Positions 32,695 to 44,060 are shown, counted from the stretch's first letter. The stretch is 64,000 bases of DNA from Chloranthus sessilifolius (GCA_021018995.1 CM037590.1:39434287-39498286); one strand, 5' to 3'. The notes: generated from the letters alone by a model not told the origin. Numbers and translations are program-made.

Positions 32695-34262
32695 TATATA
32701 ATGCTTAAAAATCAGCAGACCGATATATGTGTAAGAACAAACGAAAAATTAATGTTAATGTATATAAGCATTGCGGAGCCACTGAGTAGGTTAAGGTCTT
32801 CAAAGGGTCCTCGCATTCAAAGGGAAAAACCCTCGTTCCAGCACGACTCAAAGGGGTTCTTCTGCTATGTGAGTTTAATTGGACGGAGAAGAGGTAGTTG
32901 GACCTAGAAATCGGATCTGCAGCTCGTTTGACAAGGTACTCTGCACTCATTTCTGTTTAGGCGATTGAAGATAACAATTTTATTTTTTTACTTTGAGGGA
33001 CCAGGTGAAGATATCAATTTTGATTTGTTAACCATTTCAGTGAGATTTTATTATATAATATATATTTGCATTCCTTGGTCTTCAAGTTTTAGAGTTTAAC
33101 ATTAGTGTCATCTTTATTTCGACACCCCTTAAGCCTTGTTTCCCATCATCCAATCTAAATTTTAAAATAAATAAACAATTGAATGACCAAGTCATGGGTT
33201 GAAAACAGCTCTGGCCTAGCCCCCGCTAGACCCTTCTCCAACGCCAATTTAGCTCCCTGCCCGCGCTAGAGCACGTTACCAAATGTGCTCCAGACACATG
33301 CTGCTATCAATATTCTGTTATAGGGTGGAGCGAGTGGGGAGAATTTCAAAAAAGAGCTTACGTCTATGTCCCGTCCACCCACTGGGTAATTGGCCTTCTA
33401 TTAACCCTCCAACAAAACTATTGTCATATGGTATATAGGTGTACTGGAATATCAAAATAATATTCCAGTTTAACAATGATATAATCTAAAACTTAAAACC
33501 CCATCCTCCCTCCGAAAATAAAATAAAACCTTTTAGCTTCAAATTTATTAAAATAATTTTTTATTTTTATTTTATATTTTTTGAGTATGGTTCTGTTAGT
33601 AACTCAATTCTTCAGTCCACTCTGAAGACCTATTGTGATAAGACTCCCATTGAAGGAGAGGAAGTAAACCCCAGTTCCCCATTCAATTGTCTTGGCAAAT
33701 TTTGAATAACGAAGACAAATTACATAGGCCAAGTAAGGCATTCATTTAAATAAATAAAATCCCTCCATTTATAATGAAAAACAAAATTCAGAAGAAAAAT
33801 AACGCCTCACATTGCAAACTGAATGGAGCAAAAGGCAAAAAAACAAATAAATGAATGAGATGCAATTTATAAAATTGGTGAAAAATATGTATAGATTAGA
33901 TAGAGAGATTGGAAAAGACAAAAAAGGGTAATTGGATATGCTTACCAGCTCTTGATTTGCACTTGTGGATTTGGATTTGGTTATTGCCAAAGCGAAGCGC
34001 AGAAAAGTAAGGGCTGAACAAAGGTTTTATTGCCAAAGAGAAACCAAGGAGAAGTAGCTTCGAAACTAAGGGCTTAACGAGGGGTTTTTTCGCCTTAAAC
34101 TACCCTATATAGAAGGGTACTTTCCTAAACTCCCAAAGGCTAGGTTAATTTGCACGCGTGAAGAGATTTGTATCTCACAGCCCTTAAAAATTCCGTAAAC
34201 TGTGAAAACCCTATTTGCTAAAAACTTATGTTTCGGTATAATACCCTCAAACATTTCAAAAG
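32695..34262 (-). repeat. Right arm of the giant palindrome, outer part
   Basis: Reverse-complement match to 15918-17572. It keeps the frame MSAEYLVKRAADPISRSNY (minus, from 32950), which in the left arm reads from 17283 but breaks sooner. It also keeps the GC-rich MITE-like block, the 'ATTGCATCTCATTC' intron-like text and the outer terminus. The right flank returns to TFIIB intron sequence. Confidence 0.88.
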
Positions 34263-34395
34263 CAAGCACTTTCTTCTAATTTTCCCTTTGTTTAATTCTA
34301 TGTCTTGCTTATGTTAATTTTCTTGTGTTGGAAATTTGTTGGTTGAAAATTCATGTTCTATCCTCAAGATCTAATTTATGATCCACAATCTACAG

Positions 34396-34483
34396 ACCGT
34401 ATTCGTTCTTCTCTTGGTATGACCAGCGAAGCCGTTAAAGCTGCCCAGGGAGCAGTCCAGAAGTCAGAAAAACTTGATATAAG
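34396..34483 (+). pseudogene. TFIIB pseudogene, third exon piece
   Basis: The translation LGMTSEAVKAAQGAVQKSEK, then LDIR, matches the start of the second cyclin repeat of plant TFIIB. It starts after acceptor CTACAG (34390-34395) and ends before donor GTAGTT. The first codons (RRFCS in the family) carry a 1 nt deletion, so the reading frame cannot continue from the exon at 15838. This supports pseudogene status. Confidence 0.82.
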
Positions 34484-35548
34484 GTAGTTCTGCCTTCATA
34501 ATGTTTTGACGGATCGCTAGGCATCATTCCCTGATTTTCTTTGATTGTAAACCCAACCCCCCCTCCTCCTTTCCTACCACCACACCCAACAGCCAACATG
34601 GCTTTACCCTTTTTCTTATGCTTGTGTATTTAGACCTGTATATAAGTAGTTTGACTCATGCTGCAATGCTTTGCCATCTGGTTTGTCCATTGTTCTCTCC
34701 GTCTGAAGCACAGATTGCCAAAAAAAAGAAGAAAAAGATGGTGTCAACTTATTTTCTATGACCCATCCCGGTGTGCAGTATGGTTTGCCACAAGGATGTT
34801 AGAGTAACTTGCTTGTCCTGGTATGCAATGCATAATGACAGTGTGCATGATGGATATTGAAGCACACCTTTAAGGAGGTAGTGGCGTGGTTTAAGAACTT
34901 GTGGATATGACTAAACCCATCAAGTCACGACCCTTTCCAGAAAAGCCAAGAATCCCTCCTTTGAACTTGGTTTTCCTTGCTATAGCTCAGCCGTGGGAGT
35001 CATCCATTTGGCCAACTAAGCATTTCTAGTGATCAATTTGAGGCAGGATGCCATTTTTGTGAACAATATAAATCTGATAGATGCATGGCACCCACTTGCT
35101 GCAACTGTAAATCTAAGTCATGTTTGAATTTGAAGTAATAGTTAAATAAAAATGAAGGCACGGTAATCTTAACATGAAATATTATTGTCATACTTGGATT
35201 TTGATAATGCATGGCACCCATTTGCTGAAGCAAAATATGCTAACAAGGGCTGCATCTTGTGATCTGTTAGTCCCAGACCTCCAGTGCTGATTTCATGCCT
35301 TCATTTTGCCATCCTCCTCCTTCTCTATTGTCTAAATATGGCTCATGATAGAATTTAGCAAGATTTCTACAGCCCGATGCTTACCCGACTCAAGCCTAAC
35401 CATCATTTCTCTTAGTAAGAAAGCTCTCTTTATCCTCAACTCTTAGTAAGAAAGAACAGAGCTAGATCTTGTTGTATAGCCCTCAAGCAATACTGTTTCT
35501 TTACAGCCTTTATTACTCTTGTATCTTTTAGCATGATGATTTCTGTGC
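34484..35548 (+). other. TFIIB pseudogene intron
   Basis: About 1 kb of T/C-rich sequence typical of plant introns. It holds a C-rich stretch (34555-34580) and two copies of 'TGCATGGCACCCA(C/T)TTGCTG' near 35080 and 35208. The TFIIB exon for 'RSPISIAAAVIYMITQ' was not found and may be lost. Confidence 0.5.
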
Positions 35549-35690
35549 AGTTATCTGATATATCTAACCCAGCAATCAGAGGAGAAGAAACTTGTCAGAG
35601 GTTTGAAATCTTATCATTCTTTTGCCTCTTTGTTAATAGGAGAAGAAACTTGTCAGAGGTTTGAAATCTTATCATTCTTTTGTTGATTGT
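35549..35690 (+). pseudogene. TFIIB pseudogene, fourth exon piece, partly duplicated
   Basis: After an acceptor-like GTGCAG, the text TTATCTGAT encodes LSD, and GAGGAGAAGAAACTTGTCAG encodes EEKKLVR, matching TFIIB 'QLSDEKKPLRDIS' with an insertion between. A segment of about 45 bp beginning AGGAGAAGAAACTTGTCAGA is repeated about 60 bp downstream (35580 and 35638), which destroys any splice structure. This is weak alone but in the right order after the exon at 34396. Confidence 0.5.
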
Positions 35691-35699
35691 TATAATTAC

Positions 35700-36690
35700 C
35701 ATTAACTTTCATAAGTGGGCATGTAGCTTTGAGGTCAGGGGTTCAAATCTCATGCTTATCAAGCAAAAACAAAGCTTTCATTCTTATTTATCAAATCTTC
35801 ATCTTTCATTTTATTCTTCTCCTTCCTCTTTATTCCGGGTAAGAGCACCCCATCAAACGGTTCCATACAAGTAACATTATCGAATGACATAGATTTTCCA
35901 TCAACGGACAACACGATGGGATGACCGTCTTAAAATTGTTGTCGCAAGATAATAGTTTATGTGAAAAAATTAAAAATATACCTTGGCCATATTCGAAATA
36001 AATTGAGTTGAGTGATTAATTGTTGGTATGTTGATGAACAAGTGAATTGAGGCACGAACCATGTCACTTTCTTTAAGACGATTCGTGCCCCCTGGATTAA
36101 TCTACCAATGCACAGGATTAATAGCACGACGCCTCCAGGATACAATAGATCCCTACCGTTGGATCTCCCCTCAAGCACAGAGGTTAGATCTCAAACTACA
36201 CACCGTTTGATTGCCCAGGAAGACATAAAATAGTAGACGAAAGAAAAAGAAGACAAAAAATGGCAAAACCACAAAATCCTAGATTTGCAACCCGCCGGTG
36301 GGTGCACACATGCTCGGGTAATTGGTTTTCGGATCAACCCTCCCAAACTACCCATGCGGCAGCTGGGGCTATCTCAATCCAAATATGATTTGGCGCTTAA
36401 AATATACATGGATTACACGGGTTGTTTCTTTGTCCCCTATCGTGCATTCTGCATATTGCTCCTTTCAACACTCCCGTGCATACCATATGTTCTTACTCAT
36501 TTGGCGCATAAAAATATCCTTTCTTTTTCTTTTTTTATATTAAAAAAAAAACATTCCTTTCATTACATGCATTGTTTTTGGTTCACCATCGCGCATTGCA
36601 CACATTCCTCCTTTGATCACTCGCATCATTGCGCGGGTTTCATACTAGCAAGCATGAAAATAAAAGAAAAAGGAAAAATATTATATATAC
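35700..36690. other. Intergenic, no recognised gene
   Basis: A tRNA-like GGTTCAAATCT (about 35746) resembles a pol III B box, but no A box was found at the right distance. The 202-codon frame at 36285-36893 mixes T-rich repeat and low-complexity sequence and resembles no protein. Confidence 0.45.
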
Positions 36691-37060
36691 ATACAGGTGC
36701 AGATTCGGTTAACCAAACCGAAACTGAAGTTTCGATTTTTGCGTCATTGTCTGCAAAATCGAACCCTAATCGAAACATTTCTGTTTCGGTTTCGGTTAAT
36801 CGAACTTTTCAACCCTCCAAACCGAAACCAAACCGAACTGATCCGATTTTAGTTTGGGTCAGTTTGGTTCGGTTTTTCTTCCTTTCTTTTTGAGTTTTTT
36901 TAATTTTTCAATTTTTTCAAATTTTTGTCGGCTTTCTCACCCTACCCGATTGGTTTTCGATTTTTAGGTACCAAAATCGAAACCAAGCTAGGTGAATTGG
37001 TTTGGTTCGGTGTTAGTTTTCAATCGGTTTCAGTCCAGTTCAAGATGATTAAGAAGGCTC
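36690..37060. repeat. AACCGAAAC/GGTTTCGGTT-rich repeat
   Basis: Dozens of overlapping CCGAAAC and TTTCGGTT units on both strands (for example 36710-36730, 36785-36800 and 36815-36870), a dispersed low-complexity plant repeat with inverted organisation. A run of 29 T follows at 37112-37140. Confidence 0.65.
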
Positions 37061-37109
37061 AGTTTTCAGGTTTCATCCCTATATATAGTATATGTTTGTT
37101 TTTACAAAA

Positions 37110-37147
<38 letters not shown>

Positions 37148-37429
37148 ATTTTATTTTAAATCTTTAAAATAGTGGGGGATTGTTTGTCATATAAGATCGT
37201 TAGTTCAAGACTTAGTTTCACTAAAGACCTTGATAAACTTTAAATTATTTTTACTAAAGTGAAAATTCAAGTCTGTAAGACATTTTCATTTATGTACATT
37301 TTTTTAGCGCTGCTCTAATTTTAATCTTTATCTTCTTTTACAACCCGAATCTATTGTTCTAACAATTTTAAACCAAGATTTGCCCCTATCACTATGATCT
37401 AGTGTTCTTGACAAATCGGTTCGATATAC

Positions 37430-37790
37430 AATGACAACGTGAAAGTGTGATCAGATTTGGTAAATCTGATCACGCAACCAAAACACTAAAAAGCTAAAAC
37501 GGAACTCTGAGAAGAAAAAACTTAAACTTGCGGAGAAGAAATTTGAGAAAAAATACAGTGAATAAAATGAGGGGTCTTGAGGCCCTTTTATAGATAAAAC
37601 AGGTGTAATCGAAAGGACATATCCGTAGCATATAATTGAACGGTTGGATAAGACATATCCGTTCAAAAATAACTGAACGATTTAAAATTTAAACGGGCGG
37701 TTACACACATGTTCAAAAGTTTCATTAAATTATCGTATCGCCACGTGCATGTGCTTGTGCCCGACCCGACTCGGCTCGACGCATGTGTGT
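37430..37790 (-). repeat. LTR-like promoter segment
   Basis: On the minus strand, TATAAAAGG (37592-37584) is preceded by two copies of a motif with 'GGATATGTC' (near 37615 and 37650) and followed by a CT-rich leader. This is the layout of a Copia-type LTR U3/R. No coding part or partner LTR was found, so it may be a solo LTR. Confidence 0.4.
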
Positions 37791-38589
37791 GTGACTGATG
37801 AGTTGTATTGTGGTAGAAGCTATAAAATTTGGTACCCCTTGGGAGAAGGCTACAAGCTTTGAGCTAAAGCAATGATATATAAATCAAACCCCAAAAAAGG
37901 TTCACACGATGTGAGACAAATCCCAAGATCAAAAGCTTTTATTTTAAAACTTTTAAAATATCTAACACTATATACTAGTAAACAAGAACATCCACCATTC
38001 GCGGCAATAGCAAAAGGGAGTTCATCCAATATTCTTTTATTCGTGCATAAACAAGAGCGCTTTTAATTTTAGGTATCAACTAAACTATTCTCTAAGGGTA
38101 AGTGGGCATTGAATGTGCCACCTCAAGGTTGAATCCTTTGATAGTTACATGTCCAATGCTCTTCAACTTAAAGTCAAAATACATAAGCTATTCAAGTGAA
38201 CTTCAGACATCATCATGCTAAGTCATTCTCTTTCAATCCTGAATACATATAAAACGAAAAACATAACATTAATAATGTAGGATTTTTTTTAATATATTAA
38301 TATAATTAACTTGGTCATTATAAATTTAATAAATATGATAACTTAAAGGAGGATTTAGCTGAAATGAAAAATTATTTAGTGTCACATTGCCCAAAATTTT
38401 ACTATTCAAGCACTACTTTGCAACGAGATGTTAGATTTGAAGAAGACATCTCAAATAGAATTAATGCAAGCTAGATAAAGTGGAGGCAAATAAGTGAAGC
38501 ACTGTGCGATCCAAGAGTTCTACTTAGCTTTAAAAGATTTTTCTATAATATAATTATTAGACATGCCATATTATATGGTGTGAGATGTT
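37791..38589. other. Intergenic, no recognised gene
   Basis: AT-rich sequence with no codable frame above 64 codons and no clear repeat ends. Confidence 0.5.
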
Positions 38590-38990
38590 AGGATATGACA
38601 AAGGACAAGGTGATAAAATACATTGTGGCCGAGATATGTATTTAGAAATGGATGTGTGGAGTAACGTGAACAAAATTCAAAATCAGTAAATAAGAGAATT
38701 TGAGAGTGACACTTATAAAAGCATAAAATTACAGAAGTTCTATTGAGGTGGTTTGGACAAGTTTATTAGAGGCATGAAACAAACTCTATATAAAGGGTTG
38801 AGAATCTATAAGCATACAAAAGTAGGAGAAGAGGAAGACTAATGAAGACTTAAAGTGAAATGATGAGAAGAGATATGAAGGATTGCAAAGTTATAGAGAG
38901 CTTAGTGCTTAAAAACGAGTGACAAAATAAGACTAACAAGTTGACTCGAAATTGATGGGATAATATTTTGACGATAATGATGGTCATTGA
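38590..38990 (+). pseudogene. RTE-type LINE 3' end
   Basis: Broken translation with LLRWFGQVY, SRRRGRLMKT and EMMRRDMKDCKVIESLVLK follows the RTE-family C-terminus 'RLRWFGHVxRR...RxRGRPMKTW...xxRRDMKDCxVTESLALxR'. The end has the TGAT-rich short repeat usual for RTE tails (about 38970-38990). Several stops show that it is dead. Confidence 0.75.
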
Positions 38991-40190
38991 TATAAATAAG
39001 TTCTTTCAAAAGCTGACATTTGTAAACAAAGGCAGAGCCAAAATCTTTTTCATGGGGAGCGAGCGATGGTCAATTGACAGACGTTATCAACAGTTGTTCT
39101 ACCATTCTTTGGAGCAAGATATTGGGAAGTAAAATAATTTCTATGGTCTAATTTAAAAGTAATCAAATGCCATCTAAGATTAGTGACTACCATTTAAATG
39201 CAATATACCCTTAACTTTAGATTGCATTTGATCTCTTTGAATAAGACCATGGAGATTTGTCTTTGGAGTGGTTCCACATGGCATGCATTTGAAAAAGTGT
39301 CTGAAGTCTCGGGCATCCGCACTCAAGTATCTAATACCATCTCGAACTTAGCAAAGGTTTTGGCAACACATAAGTGGATCATAGGATGGCCACGTTCACT
39401 GCATAACTCCTGGCCAACAAGGTGTATAATAGGGATTTTTAAAAGTTTAGGGGGTAACTGTTGCCTCTCCTCTACTTGTTCTGCTAGTTGTCTGGATGAG
39501 GGCCAATTTTTTATGGGATTTTGTTAGAAGGTTATTCATTTTCTTGACAAACTAAATTTATATTAGGATTAATGTGCTCATCAATATCAATAGATATCAA
39601 ACATTAGCAGAGCTTTTGGTGACAGAATTCTTTCAAATGCTGGCATTCGTAGTCAATGACCGTGAAATACGGAAGTCAGCGTTGTTGGGCTTCGTGCTCA
39701 CTGTAACTTCCAATATAAGCTATCTTTTTGATGACTTGGATTGCTCTAACACTTTGCCACATGACTTATGAAAGTGTTGTCCAGATGAAATCTCTATAAA
39801 GGACCATCATATTTTATTAATCCCTTTTTTAGATTACTTTTTGGGACGCATGCCACATGATTTTATCATGAGTATTACATATTATGTGATTTGAAGATTA
39901 TGATGTAAAGGAAGCAATCAATGGCTTTTAAAATTAATAGAAATCATATATCTCTAACCATTGTTAGATTTAAAAGGAATTAATTGCCTTGAATCACTTG
40001 ATGGTCATGTTTTTTTATTTAATCTTCGAAAACAATAGGTCTTTAAATCACGTCTTCGGACCAGGAAGGCACACAAGATGAAAACCTAATATTAACTTTT
40101 TTATAAAAAAAAGTATATAAGGTAGGAAAGAGGATGTTAAAAATGGTCTCCCACCTTACAAATGCTTGGGATGGAAACAAAGCGAGCCCA
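38991..40190. other. Intergenic, no recognised gene
   Basis: The 109-codon plus frame at 39198-39527 has no family resemblance. No repeat ends or RNA genes are visible. Confidence 0.45.
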
Positions 40191-40191
40191 A

Positions 40192-40422
40192 TCAATGGGT
40201 CGGTAGAGACTGAGACAGCAACTCCTGGAGGCATCTGCGGATGGCTTGTCTACCCTCTTTGCTCTTCGCAGCAATCACCAATTTGCTAAATCCCACGTAA
40301 CAAATGACAGTTGGATCTCTCACCTCTCTTTTCAGCATCACCAGGCATGGGATCCCATCTCCCTCCGTCTCTTCTTCACACCCATCAGGGGAGGACACTT
40401 GTCTCTTACCGGACCCACCACC
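40192..40422 (-). CDS. Unknown terminal exon
   Basis: An acceptor-like TTTTAGCAATTCTGTTACAG ends at 40423. From there a frame opens: GGGSGKRQVSSPDGCEEETE, then a basic, hydrophobic segment with CLVMLKREVRDPTVICYVGF, SKLVIAAKSKEGRQAIRRCL and QELLSQSLPTH, then a stop at 40192. Base composition is less AT-rich than the surroundings, and the end is amphipathic-helix-like. It looks like a real last exon, but I do not recognise the family and found no upstream exon. It could be a captured or relic exon. It lies between OXA1 (same strand, upstream) and the TFIIB pseudogene. Confidence 0.4.
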   Translation of the reverse strand, partial: GGGSGKRQVSSPDGCEEETEGDGIPCLVMLKREVRDPTVICYVGFSKLVIAAKSKEGRQAIRRCLQELLSQSLPTH

Positions 40423-40788
40423 CTGTAACAGAATTGCTAAAAGGTCCAGTATGCAAGCCATTACATTTTCTCTAGTAAAATACTTCAGGGTTGTAGACTT
40501 GTAGGTATATTATTTATATATGTAAGGGAAGGGTTAAAGAATTTGTTTACCTTGGCTTTGGGGTACCATGTCCTTTGCATGCTCCTTGTTTTAGAAATTT
40601 TGATGATCCAGGCACTCCTTTTTTTATGCCATTGAGTTACACCATTGCCCCCGTCGGTTTAAAAAGTATTGTTTAATGAGCTAGTATTAGGTGACAAACC
40701 CATTTACTAATGGTGGTGAGCGGCACATCAACTCATGTTGGACCTGTTTGGCAAAGCTCTGGGCTAGAGAGCGCACCTAGAGTGCGTT

Positions 40789-40911
40789 TGGTCACCCACT
40801 CTAGCAATGGGGGAGCAGGTCTAGGGAGGGATTTTGCTAGAGCAGTTGAAAACCGCTCTAGTGGGGAGCAGACAGGGTACATACCACTACATCTCATACC
40901 AAACGCACTGT
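40789..40911. mobile_element. Small MITE-like element
   Basis: The inverted ends AGTGCGTTTGGT and ACCAAACGCACT enclose about 120 bp rich in 'CTCTAG'. A related GC-rich block with 'GAGCACGTTTGGTAAC' occurs in both palindrome arms (16945 and 33270). No convincing target duplication. Confidence 0.5.
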
Positions 40912-42094
40912 ATATGGTTCAGAGGTGGCCATGGGCCATAGTCTAGATCGGATTCAGCCCCAAGATTGCATAAAAATACTTTGAAGAGCCCCGATGCAGA
41001 AAGCCTTAATTTTGGCGCTTGTAATATGTTATTTACTACTTAGTAGAGATGGTTTTAGGGCTGAACCCGACTGGACTATGGTCCATGGCCATAGTAAAAG
41101 GGTAAGTCACCTAATAGCAGCTCTAATTTAACCAAGGCTTCAAATTAGTGCATGTGGAACTGTGATCTCCCCCCATCTCCATCAGGCATGGATTGACCAC
41201 TTTTGAATTGGACGATAGAGATCATTTTTTTGTCCCAATCTTCTACAATGCATCTCTAGATCATAGGCGTACCATCAGATGGTCAGTTTTTATTACACAT
41301 GACACAAATCTAAAAGTCGCCCTAAAATTGCGCTTGAGCATGATCTGTCACATGATTTTAGGGCTAATTTTTTTGGATGTGTGCCACGTGTAATAGAAAA
41401 GTGACTGATGGAACACCCATGATCTCATGATCCGTTGTGTAGAAGATTGTGATAAATCTGGAGTTTCCAATCAGCACAAATGCACCCTAAATCAGATTGT
41501 ATATTATTACAAGAACACCAAATATTTGGTGTTTGAGATTCCATCATCACCAGCAAAAAGACCAACTTGTGCTGAATCAAGAAGGTGATAAGAGGCTGGT
41601 CAACTAAATAACAACTTTTTCACATTCTGCCTAAACAAAATCTGATTCACGGTCAGATGGCGATGGCCCATAGGACCATCATCAGCATAAGCAGTTGTGA
41701 ATTCTTGCAGTCAACCAATCCCAACGGTTTCAATGTTCCATGTAGCCGATCATTGATCAGATGATGTCAGCTCAAATAAAAATAGATTGGTGTTGAGTCA
41801 TTGACTGGACTAGCAATCTACCTCCGATCAACTAAATAATTATAAAAAAGATTAACAAAAATCACTTTTTAACTCCTCAAACATAAATTACAAGATAACA
41901 ACAATAACATGATGCTCGGAGCCTTAGATTTCATCATAAATAATGACCATTTTCCAGCAAATAATAATAATAATAATAACAAATCAACAGTTTCCTTATT
42001 TGGGACTATCAAAATTCAAAATCACTAAAACTCAAAAATCACCTCAATTACCTCTAACTTTCATCAGCTACGGACTACCTGCTGCCTGCCTCGG
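40912..42094. other. Intergenic sequence downstream of OXA1
   Basis: No gene. An (AAT)n microsatellite lies at about 41962-41978. The 66-codon ORF at 41193-41393 is unsupported. Confidence 0.5.
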
Positions 42095-42100
42095 TTTATT
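42095..42100 (-). terminator. Poly(A) signal of OXA1
   Basis: AATAAA on the minus strand, about 135 nt after the OXA1 stop codon, a normal 3' UTR distance. No other canonical signal lies closer. Confidence 0.45.
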
Positions 42101-42235
42101 GAGCATATAGAATATGCTTCCTTCTCATTGGCTGTAACCAAAATTTATGCTAGCCGTATACCCACTTAATTGGCAAACCATTTAAATCTCACCACGCCCG
42201 ATTGTAACTATCTGAGTTCTCAGAATGCAGTTTTT

Positions 42236-42516
42236 TCACTTTTTAGTCTTTTTCTTTCTTCCTTTTACTGCTTTCTCTAAATTCTTAATCCGTTGACTAA
42301 TAACAGCAGAAGAAGATACTCGTCTGTCAGGAAATTTAGATTGCTCGAGAGGCATTGGAGAAGCTGGCTTAGATTGTTCGACGGGTAGAGGTGAAGCTGT
42401 GGGCGTTGCCGGTTTGAATCCAAACAGAGAAGAAAAGCTAGGTTGTGGAGACGAAGTATCTTTTGGAACAACTTCAGGAAGACCGAAAAACTTCTTCACC
42501 CGAGGGCGTCTGATTA
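42236..42516 (-). CDS. OXA1: OXA1-like mitochondrial insertase, last exon
   Basis: OXA1 is the YidC/Alb3-family insertase of the mitochondrial inner membrane that inserts proteins made in the matrix. This exon starts after CACAG at 42517, completes a Val codon (G + TA) and reads IRRPRVKKFFGLPEVVPKDT, a Pro/Ser-rich stretch, then QRIKNLEKAVKGRKKKTKK and a stop. The RPxVKKFxGLP motif directly after the last membrane segment, and the very basic C-terminus that in OXA1 contacts the mitoribosome, fit the family. It joins the exon at 42661-42607 across a 90 bp intron. Confidence 0.9.
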
Positions 42517-42606
42517 CTGTGACAATGGAATACAACTAAGTCCTCCCAAAGTTGACGTATAAACATGATATTTACATTAATAAATACCAGAGTGAAAGCA
42601 ACTCAC

Positions 42607-42661
42607 CTTGCCCATACACAAGAGAGAACATGTTGGAGGTGAGCCAATAACAAAATATGGC
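42607..42661 (-). CDS. OXA1: OXA1-like insertase, penultimate exon
   Basis: A 55 nt exon between acceptor TTGACAG and donor GTGAGT, reading AIFCYWLTSNMFSLVYGQ plus one base. This is the last transmembrane segment with the hallmark 'YWLTSNxFSL'. It joins the previous exon (...TMSFPK) in phase 0, making the family's 'FPKAIFCYW' junction, and the next with phase 1. It is too short for ORF detection and was found by its position and motif. Confidence 0.9.
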
Positions 42662-43589
42662 CTGTCAAGATATGAAATGGAGTCTTATAATAAGGTACCC
42701 ATTAAAGAAATTATCTATCATGATTCATTAAAATTTTATATTAAGACACCATATTACCATCCAGATAGAGTGGAGCTCTTTAGGAAATCATTTTCATATA
42801 CTAGGTAATAAATAACTATAAATGGCAGCCATGACAAATATAAAGAAATCGGAAATGACATCTATAAAGAAGCATTGCAATTTTTTTGAGATTTCTCCTT
42901 ATTTTTATGGGTAAAGATGAATCCATAACCCTCCATTTTGCAACTCTTCAAGGACTGAGACTTGATCCCAAAAGTCAAATTTTCTTCTATCGGCCATAAA
43001 AAAAACTTTGATGAAATTTTAAAAGGGGTATATTTCATGTCAGAATTCAAGAAAACCAGAGAAATTTCTCTAAACACAAGGATGTCCAGTCACAGCTTAA
43101 GTAGGAAGAAACTAATAAAAATAAAAACTATAGATTTATGGAACTAGCATTCACTAATTCACAATCACCATTAAGCACTTCTGACCTTAAGTTCAACATG
43201 ATAGTCGAGAGAGGTACTCGTACTTCACTGCATGCATATAGCCTAACATGCGCATCATACCAAGCAAAGAAAGAAAAAACAAATGCACTCATAAATGAGT
43301 CATGGTTCAAAAATCTAGAAGCTTTTTTTAAAATTAGTAATAAGAATATGTTCAAAAAGAGAAAAAAAAAAACCATCATTCAAGCAAAACCCTAATCCAA
43401 CGAGAAGCTGGAAAAAGTGCCAAAAAGCTAAAAAAAGAAAGAAAAGAGAACCCAGAAAAAACTCTCAAACTCACCCCTGGACCCATGACCAGCCCAAGGG
43501 TGAAAACTCCCAGCAAGAGGGAAAAAGTTACATGTGCAAGCTATCCCATTCACCAATGTAAACTATGCCCTCATTCTTACTCTCATTTA

Positions 43590-44060
43590 GAGTGCGTTGG
43601 ATCCGGCTAAGGGATAAATCAAGGACATCTTTCATAACCATGTGCAAGCTTCCTGACCCTTCGAAAAATTCTGTTGTTCCATTACCCTAAATGGCCCACA
43701 TGGCCACACCACAGCTAAGGCCATGATCATCTAGAAGTCCCCTTTAACCCCCTCAAAATCAACCCCTTCCCAAGCAGCAATAAGTTTACCACAATCCTCC
43801 GAAAAAACCCAACATAAGTCAACCAGCATCAAAACCACGTTCCACACTTCCCTAGCCACCCAACGGTGAAGTAACAAATGATTTGAATATTCCTCCTCCT
43901 GGAAGCACATCACACGTCTATTCCTCAATCTCATGCCATGCTTGAGCAGCTGGTCAATGGTAAGAATCCTCCCCCACCCTACACTTGACCCAAAAAAAAT
44001 TATTTTCTCCTTGGTCCAAAGCTTGTTTAAACAAAGGTTGTCTTCACATAAAGAGATAGA
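43590..44060 (-). pseudogene. L1-type LINE 3' fragment (zf-RVT region)
   Basis: The minus strand reads WGRILTIDQLLKHGMRLRNR and then HLLLHRWVAREVWNVVLMLV, followed by CWVFSEDCGKLIAAWEG. This matches the zinc-binding reverse-transcriptase-associated domain at the end of plant L1 ORF2. Cysteines of the knuckle are partly lost (RRVMCFQEEEYSNH), and stops flank the block. Confidence 0.75.

Larger units (their letters stand above)
15918..34262. mobile_element. Giant foldback (long inverted repeat) element in a TFIIB intron
   Basis: Left arm 15918-19389; right arm 19429-21428 plus 32695-34262, the two right parts being separated by an 11,266 bp gypsy insertion. The arms run antiparallel over about 3.5 kb; a hand comparison of about 200 outer bases gave roughly 8% mismatch. 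The outer ends, TTTCGAAACGTTTGAGGG and its partner, lie 79 bp after one TFIIB splice donor and 133 bp before the next acceptor. Removing the element restores an intron of about 212 bp. Long-TIR Mutator-like or Foldback transposons have this form. No transposase is encoded and no flush target duplication is certain (GCACTTT occurs at 15897 and 34266, not flush on the left). Confidence 0.85.

Noticed and set aside
15918-34262. Palindrome as a sequencing or assembly hairpin artefact
   Set aside because: The arms differ by several percent with independent indels and a private tandem duplication, and the flanks rejoin at a TFIIB intron; artefacts give near-identical arms.
35730-35775. tRNA gene or SINE from the B-box-like GGTTCAAATCT
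   Set aside because: No A box at a proper distance and no cloverleaf.
36285-36893. 202-codon plus-strand ORF
   Set aside because: Built from T-rich, AACCGAAAC-repeat and homopolymer sequence, with no domain and no codon-like pattern.
39198-39527. 109-codon plus-strand ORF as a gene
   Set aside because: No recognisable motif, no splice or promoter context, composition like the surrounding intergenic DNA.
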